A stretch of 64,000 nucleotides of DNA from Lederbergia citri (GTDB lineage Bacteria > Bacillota > Bacilli > Bacillales > Bacillaceae_C), in contig NZ_JAGYPG010000001.1 of NCBI RefSeq assembly GCF_018343625.1, forward strand, positions 540,342-604,341, in the 5' to 3' direction. The notes beneath the pieces were generated by a model. It saw only the letters and a program-made list of their open reading frames with translations. It searched no databases and was not told the DNA's origin. Position numbers and translations under genes: made by a program. The stretch's first letter is position 1; every line of letters begins with the position of its first letter. Shown here piece by piece: positions 29,165 to 38,031 of this stretch.

Positions 29165-29230
29165 TGAATAAAAGTGGATTGATTTATAGGGAATAGTGGT
29201 ATTCTATCCGAAAGAGAATGACTATTTATT

Positions 29231-29310
29231 AGGGGAATAAGAATGTAAATTGGTGCTTATTTGATATGCACAAGCAGCCGTAGACTGGCAATCTTCTTAT
29301 CCCTTCCCCT
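29231..29310 (+). other. Foldable spacer RNA between nupN and nupO
   Basis: AGGGGAATAAGAA (29231-29243) can pair with TTCTTA and TTCCCCT (29294-29299 and 29304-29310), a 13-bp stem with a 4-base asymmetric bulge enclosing about 50 bases. It lies in the 258-base gap between the two nup genes. Function is unknown; I see no match to a riboswitch class I know. Confidence 0.4.
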
Positions 29311-29339
29311 CTAATTTAAGAAGTATATAAAGTCGATAA

Positions 29340-29353
29340 GCAAAGCGCTTACG
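29340..29353 (+). promoter_or_regulatory. cre-like sequence upstream of nupO
   Basis: GCAAAGCGCTTACG matches the core of the CcpA box TGWNANCGNTNWCA but differs at both ends (3 mismatches). It lies just before the ribosome binding site. Confidence 0.25.
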
Positions 29354-29376
29354 CTATTCTAATAAGGAGGATCAGG

Positions 29377-30912
29377 ATGGATTATGTGATTGAGATGTTA
29401 AACATTCGCAAGGAATTTCCAGGCATTGTAGCGAACGATAATATCACGTTACAAGTAAAGAAGGGCGAGATTCATGCATTGCTCGGAGAAAATGGTGCGG
29501 GAAAATCAACATTAATGAACGTATTATTTGGATTATATCAACCTGAGCGGGGAGAAATTAAAGTAAATGGCAAAAAAGTAGAGATCACAAGCCCCCTCAT
29601 TGCGAATGATTTAGGCATTGGAATGGTTCATCAACATTTTATGCTAGTTGAACCATTTACTGTAACTGAAAATATCATACTCGGTAAAGAACCAAGAAAA
29701 GGTATATCAATTGATATAAAAAGTGCAGAAAAGCAAGTACAAGAAATCTCTGAAAGATATGGATTATCTGTTAATCCAAGAGCTAAAATAGCAGATATCT
29801 CTGTTGGTATGCAGCAAAGAGTAGAGATTTTGAAAACGTTATATAGAGGTGCGGATATATTAATATTCGATGAACCTACTGCAGTGCTTACTCCACAAGA
29901 AATTAAAGAATTAAGTCAAATTATGAAAACCTTAATTAAAGAAGGCAAATCGATTATTTTAATCACCCATAAGTTAAAGGAAATTATGGAAATTTGCGAT
30001 AGAGTAACCGTAATTCGAAAAGGAGAAGGAATTGGCACTGTAGATGTAAAAGATACGAATACAAATGAACTTGCTAATTTAATGGTTGGCCGTGAGGTGT
30101 TATTTACAACCGAAAAAACGAAAGCAAATCCGAAGGAAACAGTTCTTGAAATAAAAGATTTATTCGTAAACGATAATCGTGGTGTTTCTGCAGTTAATGG
30201 ACTTAATTTGTCACTAAAATCAGGAGAAATCATTGGGATTGCCGGAGTAGATGGAAATGGTCAGGCCGAGCTTATTGAAGCGATAACAGGACTGCGTAAG
30301 GGTGAGAGCGGATCGATTAAATTAAACAGCAAAGAAATTATGAACCTCAAACCTAGAAAAATCACTGAATCTGGTCTAGGGCATATACCTCAGGACCGAC
30401 ATAAACACGGTCTAGTCCTTGATTATTCCATAGGTGAAAACATGGTATTACAAACGTATTATCAGAAACCTTTTTCAAAATATGGAGTTTTGGACTTCAA
30501 AGAAATATATAAGAAAGCAAATACGCTTATATCAGAGTACGATGTTCGAACTCCGAGTGCGTTTACTCATGCCCGTGCTCTTTCGGGTGGAAATCAACAA
30601 AAAGCCATTATTGGACGAGAAGTAGATCGTGATCCCGATCTTTTGATTGCTGCCCAACCGACAAGAGGTCTTGATGTAGGAGCAATTGAGTTCATTCATA
30701 AGCGCCTTATTGAACAGCGGGATAGCGGCAAAGCTGTATTACTCGTTTCATTTGAATTGGATGAAATACTAAACGTCAGTGATCGAATTGCAGTTATTTT
30801 CGAAGGGAATATCATTAAAATAGTAAATGCTGACGAAACGAATGAACAAGAACTTGGGTTATTAATGGCCGGTATGAAAAGAGAAGCAGCAGGTGGTGAT
30901 ACTTATGTCTAA
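29377..30912 (+). CDS. nupO: Nucleoside ABC transporter ATP-binding protein (NupO/YufO-like)
   Basis: This 511-residue fused ABC ATPase has two nucleotide-binding domains, typical of sugar/nucleoside CUT2-like importers. The first domain has an intact Walker A GENGAGKST and Walker B ILIFDEPTAVLTP. The second has the atypical Walker A-like GVDGNGQAE and LSGGNQQKAIIGRE, with DLLIAAQPTRGLDVGA in the Walker B region, as usual for the family. It powers uptake with the NupP and NupQ permeases. AAGGAGG precedes the ATG. It overlaps nupP by 8 bases. Confidence 0.95.
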   Translation: MDYVIEMLNIRKEFPGIVANDNITLQVKKGEIHALLGENGAGKSTLMNVLFGLYQPERGEIKVNGKKVEITSPLIANDLGIGMVHQHFMLVEPFTVTENIILGKEPRKGISIDIKSAEKQVQEISERYGLSVNPRAKIADISVGMQQRVEILKTLYRGADILIFDEPTAVLTPQEIKELSQIMKTLIKEGKSIILITHKLKEIMEICDRVTVIRKGEGIGTVDVKDTNTNELANLMVGREVLFTTEKTKANPKETVLEIKDLFVNDNRGVSAVNGLNLSLKSGEIIGIAGVDGNGQAELIEAITGLRKGESGSIKLNSKEIMNLKPRKITESGLGHIPQDRHKHGLVLDYSIGENMVLQTYYQKPFSKYGVLDFKEIYKKANTLISEYDVRTPSAFTHARALSGGNQQKAIIGREVDRDPDLLIAAQPTRGLDVGAIEFIHKRLIEQRDSGKAVLLVSFELDEILNVSDRIAVIFEGNIIKIVNADETNEQELGLLMAGMKREAAGGDTYV

Positions 30913-31945
30913 TCGTTTAACAAATATATTAGTTCCAGTCATTGCAGTAATTTTTGGTCTTATTACAGGAGCCATCATTATGCTTGTAAGTGGCTATAAT
31001 CCAATTGCTGGATACGCCGCTTTATGGACTGGAATATTTGGAGAATCTTATTTAATTGGTGAAACATTAAGACAGATGACACCATACATTTTTGCAGGAC
31101 TTGCTGTTGCTTTTGCATTTAGGACAGGCCTATTTAATATTGGGGTTGAAGGACAATTGTTAGTTGGTTGGGTAGCTGCTATTTGGGTTGGTTTATCTTT
31201 TGATCTGCCTAAAATCATCCATTTGCCATTAGCCATCATTGTTGCTGCATTAGCAGGTGCGGTATGGGGATTTATTCCAGGATTCTTAAAAGCTAGACTC
31301 CGGGTTCATGAAGTTATTGTAACGATAATGATGAACTATATCGCTTTATATGTGACGAATTATATGATTCGCTATGTGTTATCAGATCATAAGGATTCGA
31401 CAGCGATTATTCCAGATTCTGCTTCACTTCATTCGCCATTTTTTGAACGGATAACAGATTATTCTACTTTGCATAATGGTATTTACCTTGCATTTATAGC
31501 GGCATTTATCATGTGGTTCCTGTTAGAAAAAACGAAGGCGGGATTTGAACTTCGTGCGGTTGGATATAATCATCATGCAGCTGAATATGCTGGAATGAGC
31601 GTCAATCGAAATATTATTTCATCTATGGTCATTTCAGGCGCATTCGCAGGACTTGCTGGCGCAATGGAAGGATTAGGTACCTTTGGGAATGCTTTTATTC
31701 ACACAGGCTTTTCCGGAGTAGGATTTGATGGAATTGCTGTTGCCTTATTAGGCGGAAATACTGGGATCGGAGTCGTTCTAGCGGCATTTTTATTTGGTGG
31801 TTTGAAAGTTGGAGCACTACAAATGCCTAATGCAAATGTTCCAGAAGAACTAGTGGAAATTGTCATTGCCTTTATTATTTTCTTTGTAGCATCAAGTTAC
31901 ATGATCAAATGGCTGATAGGGCGTTTCCGAAGGGGTGTGAAATAA
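30905..31945 (+). CDS. nupP: Nucleoside ABC transporter permease (NupP/YufP-like)
   Basis: This is an integral membrane permease of the BPD_transp_2 family with about nine to ten hydrophobic segments. Characteristic stretches are FAFRTGLFNIGVEGQLLVG and AAEYAGMSVNRNIISSMVISGAFAGLAGAMEGLG. The ATG at 30905 (GGTGGTG at 30893-30899 upstream) is better placed than the earlier in-frame GTG at 30893, which is part of that site. It pairs with NupQ to form the transmembrane channel. Confidence 0.94.
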   Translation: MSNRLTNILVPVIAVIFGLITGAIIMLVSGYNPIAGYAALWTGIFGESYLIGETLRQMTPYIFAGLAVAFAFRTGLFNIGVEGQLLVGWVAAIWVGLSFDLPKIIHLPLAIIVAALAGAVWGFIPGFLKARLRVHEVIVTIMMNYIALYVTNYMIRYVLSDHKDSTAIIPDSASLHSPFFERITDYSTLHNGIYLAFIAAFIMWFLLEKTKAGFELRAVGYNHHAAEYAGMSVNRNIISSMVISGAFAGLAGAMEGLGTFGNAFIHTGFSGVGFDGIAVALLGGNTGIGVVLAAFLFGGLKVGALQMPNANVPEELVEIVIAFIIFFVASSYMIKWLIGRFRRGVK

Positions 31946-32905
31946 GTGGAAATCACAACATTACTATCTCTTATTATCTCCTCATCTATATTGGCAGCTG
32001 CACCACTCATACTCACCGCACTTGGTGGAGTTTTTTCGGAACGTTCAGGTGTTGTTAATATCGGATTGGAAGGTTTAATGGTAATAGGTGCATTTAGCGG
32101 TATTCTTTTTAATTACTATACGGCCGATATTTTCGGTGCAGCAACCCCATGGCTTGCTATTGTTGTTGCGATGCTTTTTGGAGGGATTTTTTCACTATTG
32201 CATGCTGTTGCATCCATTACATTTAGAGCCGATCAAGTTGTAAGTGGTGTAGCAATCAACTTTTTAGCACTTGGACTATCAATTTTTCTCGTCAAAAAAA
32301 TATTTGGCAAAGGCCAGACCGAAATGATTGTAGAGAATATTCGCAAGGTTGATATACCTCTTTTAAGTGATATTCCAATTATCGGAAAGATCTTTTTTAC
32401 CAATGTTTCTTACGTAGCATATGTAACCATTCTTCTGTCATTTGTAGTATGGTATGTCATTTATAAAACACCATTTGGCTTAAGAATCCGTACAGTTGGA
32501 GAACATCCAATGGCAGCGGATACGATGGGGATTAGTGTGACACGGCTTAGATACATTGGAGTATTTCTATCGGGGGTATTAGGAGGAGCGGGCGGTGCCG
32601 TTTATGCACAGTCTTTTACCGGAAATTTTAGTCATACAACGATTACTGGTCAAGGATTTATGGCTTTGGCAGCGATGATTTTTGGAAAATGGCATCCGCT
32701 GGGCGCGATGGGCGGAGCGTTATTTTTTGGATTTGCACAAAGCCTAAGTATAGTAGGGTCAAGAATTCCAATTCTTCAAAACGTACCTTCCGTATTTTTA
32801 TTTATCGCACCATATGTGTTAACTATTTTGGCATTAGCAGGATTTATCGGAAGAGCAGATGCTCCAAAAGCGTCGGGAACTCCATATATAAAAGGGAAAA
32901 GATAG
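31946..32905 (+). CDS. nupQ: Nucleoside ABC transporter permease (NupQ/YufQ-like)
   Basis: This is the second permease subunit, 319 residues with multiple hydrophobic helices. Family marks are TALGGVFSERSGVVNIGLEGLMVIGAF and ADTMGISVTRLRYIGVFLSGVLGGAGGAV. The GTG start directly abuts the nupP stop and is served by AGGGGTG. This gene completes an importer with all four parts, so the transporter is likely functional. Confidence 0.94.
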   Translation: MEITTLLSLIISSSILAAAPLILTALGGVFSERSGVVNIGLEGLMVIGAFSGILFNYYTADIFGAATPWLAIVVAMLFGGIFSLLHAVASITFRADQVVSGVAINFLALGLSIFLVKKIFGKGQTEMIVENIRKVDIPLLSDIPIIGKIFFTNVSYVAYVTILLSFVVWYVIYKTPFGLRIRTVGEHPMAADTMGISVTRLRYIGVFLSGVLGGAGGAVYAQSFTGNFSHTTITGQGFMALAAMIFGKWHPLGAMGGALFFGFAQSLSIVGSRIPILQNVPSVFLFIAPYVLTILALAGFIGRADAPKASGTPYIKGKR

Positions 32906-32984
32906 CGAGCTCCTATTGAATAAAGAGTCTTATGAAGTCATAAACTATAAGGAAGCTACGGAAAGAACTATAATAATATTATGT

Positions 32985-33022
32985 AAAGTGGGACTGTTCA
33001 CAAAAGAATCTGTCCCACTTTC
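32985..33022 (+). terminator. Terminator after the nup operon
   Basis: AAAGTGGGAC (32985-32994) pairs exactly with GTCCCACTTT (33012-33021); the loop is 17 bases. Confidence 0.75.
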
Positions 33023-33062
33023 ATAAATTGGTTTGAAATTCGTGAGTAATGGAGGATTCTAT

Positions 33063-34343
33063 ATGGAACTTGTTAAGGAAAACATAGTGGAAAAGTCTGG
33101 ATACACACTTCATATTATTCCAACTGACAAGTACAAAACGAATACCGTTGTATGGAAAATGAAAGCTCCTCTTCAGAAAGATACGGCTACATTTCGGGCA
33201 TTGCTGCCTAATGTACTTCAAAGCAATTCGAAAAAGTATAGCACTACGAGCGCATTTCGCTCCTATTTGGATGATCTTTACGGTGCTTCATTTTATACTG
33301 ATGTAGCTAAAAAAGGTGAATACCATATAATCTCTTTTACAATAGAGATTGCAAATGAGAAATTTTTACAAGATAAAACTCCGCTGCTGCAAAAAGCTAT
33401 CGAATTTTTAAAAGAAGTTATTCAAAATCCTAATGTGACAGATCGTGTTTTTGATGAAGCAACAATGCAGAAAGAAAAAAGGAGTCTAAAAAGACGGATT
33501 CAATCAGTTTATGATGACAAAATGCGATATGCAAGTGTTCGCCTAGTTGAAGAAATGTGTAAAGGTGAACCATATTCGATTCAGGCAACTGGTAGTGAAG
33601 ATCAAGTAGATGACATTACAGGCGCGACTTTATACGAATATTATGAACGAGCATTTGCCGAGGATAAGATGGATCTATACATTATTGGAGATATTGATCC
33701 TAACGAAGTGGAAAGTTTTTGTTCGGTATTTCAATATCAGGAAAGAACGATTCAACCACACGTAAGAGTACAAGACAATGAAGTCTCTAATGTGAAAGAA
33801 GTAAAGGAAACACAAGACCTCAATCAAGGAAAGCTAAACATGGGTTGTCGCACAAATATCAGATATGGGGATTCTGATTATTTTGCACTGCAAATGTTTA
33901 ATGGTATTTTCGGAGGTTTTCCGCATTCTAAACTTTTTATGAATGTACGTGAAAAGGAAAGCCTTGCCTATTATGCAGCCAGTAGAGTGGAAAGCCATAA
34001 AGGATTATTAATGATCATGTCAGGTATTGACTCCAATAATTATGAAAAAGCAGTTACTATTATAAAAGATCAGTTGAAATTAATGAAAGATGGCAGTTTT
34101 ACTGAAGAGGAAATTTCACAAACGAAGGCAGTCATACAAAATCAATTTCTAGAAACGATTGACTCAGCCAGAGGTGTCATAGAGGTCTTTTATCATAATA
34201 TCGTTGCCGGAACTGATGTTAAAATGAATGATTGGATTGAAAAAACGAATTCTACATCACATGATGATATTATCGCAGTAGCCAATAAAGTTGAACTTGA
34301 TACAATTTATTTTCTTTCCGGAATGGAAGGTGAACAGGCATGA
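33063..34343 (+). CDS. ymfF: M16-like protein YmfF (EF-P 5-aminopentanol modification-associated)
   Basis: This 426-residue insulinase-fold protein has its first-domain zinc motif HxxEH missing (the equivalent region reads LLPNVLQSNSKKYSTTSAF), so it is probably the non-catalytic partner of YmfH. The second half keeps the substrate-binding pattern FGGFPHSKLFMNVREKESLAYYAASR. YmfF and YmfH are linked genetically in B. subtilis to the 5-aminopentanol modification of elongation factor P. The ATG at 33063 follows GGAGG at 33051. It overlaps ymfH by 4 bases. Confidence 0.93.
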   Translation: MELVKENIVEKSGYTLHIIPTDKYKTNTVVWKMKAPLQKDTATFRALLPNVLQSNSKKYSTTSAFRSYLDDLYGASFYTDVAKKGEYHIISFTIEIANEKFLQDKTPLLQKAIEFLKEVIQNPNVTDRVFDEATMQKEKRSLKRRIQSVYDDKMRYASVRLVEEMCKGEPYSIQATGSEDQVDDITGATLYEYYERAFAEDKMDLYIIGDIDPNEVESFCSVFQYQERTIQPHVRVQDNEVSNVKEVKETQDLNQGKLNMGCRTNIRYGDSDYFALQMFNGIFGGFPHSKLFMNVREKESLAYYAASRVESHKGLLMIMSGIDSNNYEKAVTIIKDQLKLMKDGSFTEEEISQTKAVIQNQFLETIDSARGVIEVFYHNIVAGTDVKMNDWIEKTNSTSHDDIIAVANKVELDTIYFLSGMEGEQA

Positions 34344-35629
34344 AGACAATTGAATTCGATCAAATTCAAGAAAAGCTTTTTTATGAAAAACTTGATAATG
34401 GATTGCAAGTATACATTCTTCCAAAAATGGGATTCAATAAAACTTTCGCTACTTTTACGACAAACTATGGATCCATTGATCATCAATTTAAACCGTTGAA
34501 TAAAGACGAATATATTCGCGTCCCGGATGGAATAGCCCATTTTTTAGAACATAAAATGTTTGAAAAAGAGCAGGGCGATGTATTTCAGCAATTTAGTAAA
34601 CAAGGAGCTTCGGCAAATGCTTTCACTTCTTTCACTAGAACAGCATACTTATTTTCCAGTACGAATGAAGTGGAAAAGAATCTAACTACACTATTAAATA
34701 TGGTGCAAGAGCCTTATTTTACGGAAAAGTCAGTAGAAAAAGAAAAAGGAATCATTGGTCAAGAAATTAGAATGTATGATGATAATCCCGACTGGAGGCT
34801 TTTCTTTGGTACAATTGAAAACATGTATCATCATCATCCTGTAAAGATTGACATAGCTGGAACAGTTGAATCCATTTCTCATATTACGGCAGACCTTCTT
34901 TATGAATGCTACAATACTTTTTATCATCCAAGTAATATGTTGCTTTTCTTGGTGGGACCTGTGGATCCGGATAAAATGATAAATCTTATCCGTGAGAATC
35001 AATCTAGTAAGAAATATAGCGACGCTCCAGAAATTCAGAGGTATTTCGAGGAAGAACCAGACTCTGTTCATAATAAAAAACAAGAGCTAAAAATGAATGT
35101 CCAAACACCGAAATGTTATGTTGGTATAAAAGGAAAGAAAGTTGATTTAGATGGCAGGGAAATGCTAAAACATGAACTTGCGATCAATATTATTTTTGAA
35201 TTATTATTTGGTAAAAGCTCTGAAAACTATGAGGAGCTCATTACAAGCGGATTAATAGACGATACATTTCAATATAACTATACGTTGGAGCGGGGATTTG
35301 GTTTTGCGTATGTCGGGAGTGACACAAAAGATCCAGACGCATTAACTGAACGTTTGCAATCGATTTTACTTGAAGCTAAAAACGGTCAATATTTATCAGA
35401 CGAAGCATTACAACGTGCAAAGAAAAAGCGTATTGGGGGATTTTTGCGATCTATGAATTCTCCAGAATTTATTGCAAATCAATTTACGAGATATGCGTTT
35501 AATGGCATGGATCTTTTTGATACGGTTCAAGTATTGGAAGAATTACACTTTGATTATATAAAGGAATCTGCCAATCAATTTATCGATGAGAATCGAATGA
35601 CTGTTTGCCAAGTAGTTCCCAAAAAATAG
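34340..35629 (+). CDS. ymfH: M16 zinc metallopeptidase YmfH (EF-P 5-aminopentanol modification-associated)
   Basis: This 429-residue pitrilysin-family peptidase carries an intact zinc motif HFLEH (GIAHFLEHKMFEKEQGD) and a downstream glutamate in the SVEKEKGIIGQEIRMYDD segment. With YmfF it resembles the active/inactive heterodimers of the M16B group. It starts in the ymfF stop region (ATGA). Its target is unknown; association with EF-P modification is established knowledge for B. subtilis, not visible here. Confidence 0.94.
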   Translation: MKTIEFDQIQEKLFYEKLDNGLQVYILPKMGFNKTFATFTTNYGSIDHQFKPLNKDEYIRVPDGIAHFLEHKMFEKEQGDVFQQFSKQGASANAFTSFTRTAYLFSSTNEVEKNLTTLLNMVQEPYFTEKSVEKEKGIIGQEIRMYDDNPDWRLFFGTIENMYHHHPVKIDIAGTVESISHITADLLYECYNTFYHPSNMLLFLVGPVDPDKMINLIRENQSSKKYSDAPEIQRYFEEEPDSVHNKKQELKMNVQTPKCYVGIKGKKVDLDGREMLKHELAINIIFELLFGKSSENYEELITSGLIDDTFQYNYTLERGFGFAYVGSDTKDPDALTERLQSILLEAKNGQYLSDEALQRAKKKRIGGFLRSMNSPEFIANQFTRYAFNGMDLFDTVQVLEELHFDYIKESANQFIDENRMTVCQVVPKK

Positions 35630-35898
35630 ATTGAGCAATTCGAATGATTGGTGATTGGGAGACAGCTTTTAGTGAAAATCGTAAGGAAGTAAAATCTCAT
35701 CCTCTTGACGAAAGAAATCGCAACATGACAACCGTAATAGTTTCCCTCGAATTTAATGATCAATTGTTTAGTCACAACAAGCCGTTCAATTTGATTCTAT
35801 TGTCTAACAGTCGGTTATTTTCATTCCTTTCAAGTGGGTTCAATTCCCTTTCAAGCCGATTTTATTATTTAGTGGAATCAATATTAAATTAAAGAAAT
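35630..35898. other. Gene-poor spacer between ymfH and ymfI
   Basis: An 82-codon open frame (35644-35892) lies here, but it lacks a Shine-Dalgarno, its translation is low in recognisable pattern and two thirds of it comes from T-rich sequence with a CTTTCAAG repeat. I do not regard it as a gene. Apart from the hairpin at 35899 I see no other structure. Confidence 0.5.
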
Positions 35899-35925
35899 CG
35901 GCCCGGATTAAACCGGGCTGTTTTT
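35899..35925 (+). terminator. Terminator before ymfI
   Basis: CGGCCCGG pairs with CCGGGCTG (one G-U) around ATTAAA, followed by T5. Confidence 0.85.
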
Positions 35926-35942
35926 ATGGGAGAAAACAAAAG

Positions 35943-36665
35943 ATGAAAAAATTTGCGTTAATAACCGGAGCGAGCGGGGGAATAGGTGCAGCTACAGCTA
36001 TAAAGCTTGCCCGAGAAGGTTGGAATTTATATTTACATTACTATAAAAACGAACAAAAAATGATGGAGTTTCTTAAAAAACTAAAAACATACAATACAGA
36101 ACTTATTCCAATTTGCGCCGATCTTTCGACTGAAGCAGGTGTCCAAACTGTTTGCAGTTCGATTTTCCATCTTAACGCAATCGTTTGTTCAAGTGGCACA
36201 GCACCATATGGATTATTTACCGATTTAAGTGAACATACTATTGATGAAATGCTACAGCTACATGTAAAAAGCCCGTTAATCATTATACAGAAGCTCCTGC
36301 CACAATTAATGAAGACTCCGGAAAGCAGTATTGTTCTCATTAGCTCTATTTGGGGTCAGACAGGTGCAGCTTGTGAAGTAATATATTCTACCGTAAAAGG
36401 TGCTCAAATTGCCTTCGTGAAAGCACTTAGCAAGGAAATTGCGAGGTCGGGGACAAGAATAAATTGTGTAGCACCAGGAGCTGTCAATACAAATATGTTA
36501 CAAAGGTTTTCCGAGGAAGAAATTGAAGTGCTTGCATCTGAAATTCCGGTCGGCAGATTGGCAGAACCAGAAGAAATTTCTGATGTTATTGCCTTTTTAT
36601 TGTCGAAAGAATCCTCATATATTACTGGACAAGTAATTGGTGTTAATGGTGGTTGGTATACATAA
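35943..36665 (+). CDS. ymfI: EF-P 5-aminopentanone reductase YmfI (SDR family)
   Basis: This 240-residue short-chain dehydrogenase has the N-terminal NAD(P) motif TGASGGIG, catalytic serine in LISSIWG and the YSTVK active-site Tyr/Lys pair; it ends with ITGQVIGVNGGWYT. In B. subtilis YmfI reduces the 5-aminopentanone group on EF-P Lys32 to 5-aminopentanol. Its position after ymfF-ymfH supports this role over a fatty-acid FabG function, to which it is related by sequence. The Shine-Dalgarno (GGGAGAA) is adequate. Confidence 0.92.
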   Translation: MKKFALITGASGGIGAATAIKLAREGWNLYLHYYKNEQKMMEFLKKLKTYNTELIPICADLSTEAGVQTVCSSIFHLNAIVCSSGTAPYGLFTDLSEHTIDEMLQLHVKSPLIIIQKLLPQLMKTPESSIVLISSIWGQTGAACEVIYSTVKGAQIAFVKALSKEIARSGTRINCVAPGAVNTNMLQRFSEEEIEVLASEIPVGRLAEPEEISDVIAFLLSKESSYITGQVIGVNGGWYT

Positions 36666-36756
36666 AAATTGATTAAAAATGAAAAACAGTACTGAATAAT
36701 GTTAGTTTTCCGTGTGCATAATAACTTTGAACGTTAATTCCAAAGGAGGAAATGAC

Positions 36757-37014
36757 ATGTCAGTACTTGAAAATTGGGAACAGTGGAAGAACTTCCTTGG
36801 CGATCGCTTAGATAATGCTCAAGAACAAGGGATGTCAGATAAAGTAATCAATCAACTGGCACACCAAGTAGGCGATTATCTTGCAAAGCAAGTTGATCCT
36901 AAAAATGAACAAGAAAGAGTACTTGCTGACTTATGGTCTGTTGCTTCTGAAGATGAACAAAGAGCGATTGCAAGTATTATGGTGAAACTTGTCGAAAATA
37001 ATAGCACACATTAG
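36757..37014 (+). CDS. ymfJ: DUF3243 domain-containing protein (YmfJ)
   Basis: This 85-residue, mostly helical soluble protein (MSVLENWEQWKNFLGDRLDNAQ...) has the DUF3243 pattern with LAHQVGDYLAKQVDPKNEQERVL. The function is unknown. The ATG at 36757 follows AAAGGAGGA; the earlier in-frame GTG at 36712 does not have a site. Its place before ymfK is conserved in Bacillus. Confidence 0.9.
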   Translation: MSVLENWEQWKNFLGDRLDNAQEQGMSDKVINQLAHQVGDYLAKQVDPKNEQERVLADLWSVASEDEQRAIASIMVKLVENNSTH

Positions 37015-37024
37015 ATATAAGTTC

Positions 37025-37100
37025 AGACTGTCTTACAAGCGGCTTGAATCCTACTTGGGTCTAAAGGATTTGCCCTTATAAATGAGGCAGTCTTTTTTTT
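37025..37100 (+). terminator. Long-loop terminator after the DUF3243 gene
   Basis: AGACTG (37025-37030) pairs with CAGTCT (37088-37093), extended by further weak pairs, and T8 follows. The loop of about 57 bases contains a smaller internal pairing AATCC/GGATT. Confidence 0.65.
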
Positions 37101-37160
37101 ATGTCAGAATTTGACGATTTTTTTTATGTTTTTTCTTTCATGTTTATTTAATATGGGCTA

Positions 37161-37169
37161 TGATATAAT
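37161..37169 (+). promoter_or_regulatory. Extended -10 promoter for ymfK
   Basis: TGATATAAT matches TGnTATAAT, 55 bases before the ATG of ymfK; no strong -35 box. Confidence 0.5.
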
Positions 37170-37224
37170 CGAGACAACTATGATGAAGAGACATGAAGTC
37201 CGCCAAATTCAAGGGGATGTTTGA

Positions 37225-38013
37225 ATGGACAGGAAAGAATGGTATTTAGAATATGAAATTATGATTGATCGTCCAGGTTTACTTGGGGATATTTCATCAT
37301 TATTAGGGATGCTCTCGATTAATATCGTTAGCATTAACGGGATTGACAGTGGAAGGCGTGGACTTTTAATCCGTGCAAGTAGTAAAAATCAAATTTTACG
37401 ACTTGAATCAATCTTGAAGACAGTTGAAACGATTAAAATAACAAAAATTCGTGAACCTAAACTTAGAGATCGTCTCGCAGTAAGGCACGGTAGGTATATA
37501 CAACGTGATATGGATGATAAAAAAACATTTCGTTTCGTACGCGATGAACTCGGACTTTTGGTTGATTTTATGGCCGAATTATTTAAACAAGAAGGTCATA
37601 AATTAATTGGTATTAGAGGTATGCCACGTGTCGGGAAAACGGAATCTATAGTTGCATCAAGTGTATGTGCCAATAAAAAATGGCTTTTTGTATCATCAAC
37701 ATTATTAAAGCAAACAATACGTAAAGAATTAATAAAAGATGAGTACAATGCTGATAATATATTCATCCTAGATGGAATTGTTTCAAGAAGGAGAGCTGAT
37801 GAACGACATTGGCGGTTAGTTAGGGAAATCATGAAGCTTCCAGCTGTAAAAGTAATTGAACATCCTGATATATTTGTTCAGCATTCCGAATTTTCCATTG
37901 AAGATTTCGATTATATTATTGAACTAAGAAATAATGATGAGGAAGAAATTACATATGAAATTGTGCAAGACCATAACTTATTTTCCGAACCAAACTTCGG
38001 TTTTGATTTTTAG
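37225..38013 (+). CDS. ymfK: YmfK family protein: ACT-like domain plus P-loop (DUF3388)
   Basis: This 262-residue conserved protein of unknown function begins with an ACT-like fold (about residues 5-75: EYEIMIDRPGLLGDISSLLG and NIVSINGIDSGRRGLLIRA). A P-loop follows, GMPRVGKT at residues 132-139, with a Walker B-like IFILDG near residues 178-183. An acidic C-terminal tail ends it. This suggests a ligand-sensing NTPase or nucleotide-binding regulator, which is my inference from motifs. It lies directly upstream of rodZ (18-base gap) and is likely cotranscribed with it. Confidence 0.85.
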   Translation: MDRKEWYLEYEIMIDRPGLLGDISSLLGMLSINIVSINGIDSGRRGLLIRASSKNQILRLESILKTVETIKITKIREPKLRDRLAVRHGRYIQRDMDDKKTFRFVRDELGLLVDFMAELFKQEGHKLIGIRGMPRVGKTESIVASSVCANKKWLFVSSTLLKQTIRKELIKDEYNADNIFILDGIVSRRRADERHWRLVREIMKLPAVKVIEHPDIFVQHSEFSIEDFDYIIELRNNDEEEITYEIVQDHNLFSEPNFGFDF

Positions 38014-38031
38014 GATTGGCAGGTGTTTTCA

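Noticed and set aside
35644..35892. 82-codon open frame between ymfH and ymfI
   Set aside because: No ribosome binding site, no recognisable family, T-rich low-complexity 3' half and a terminator immediately after; treated as non-coding spacer.
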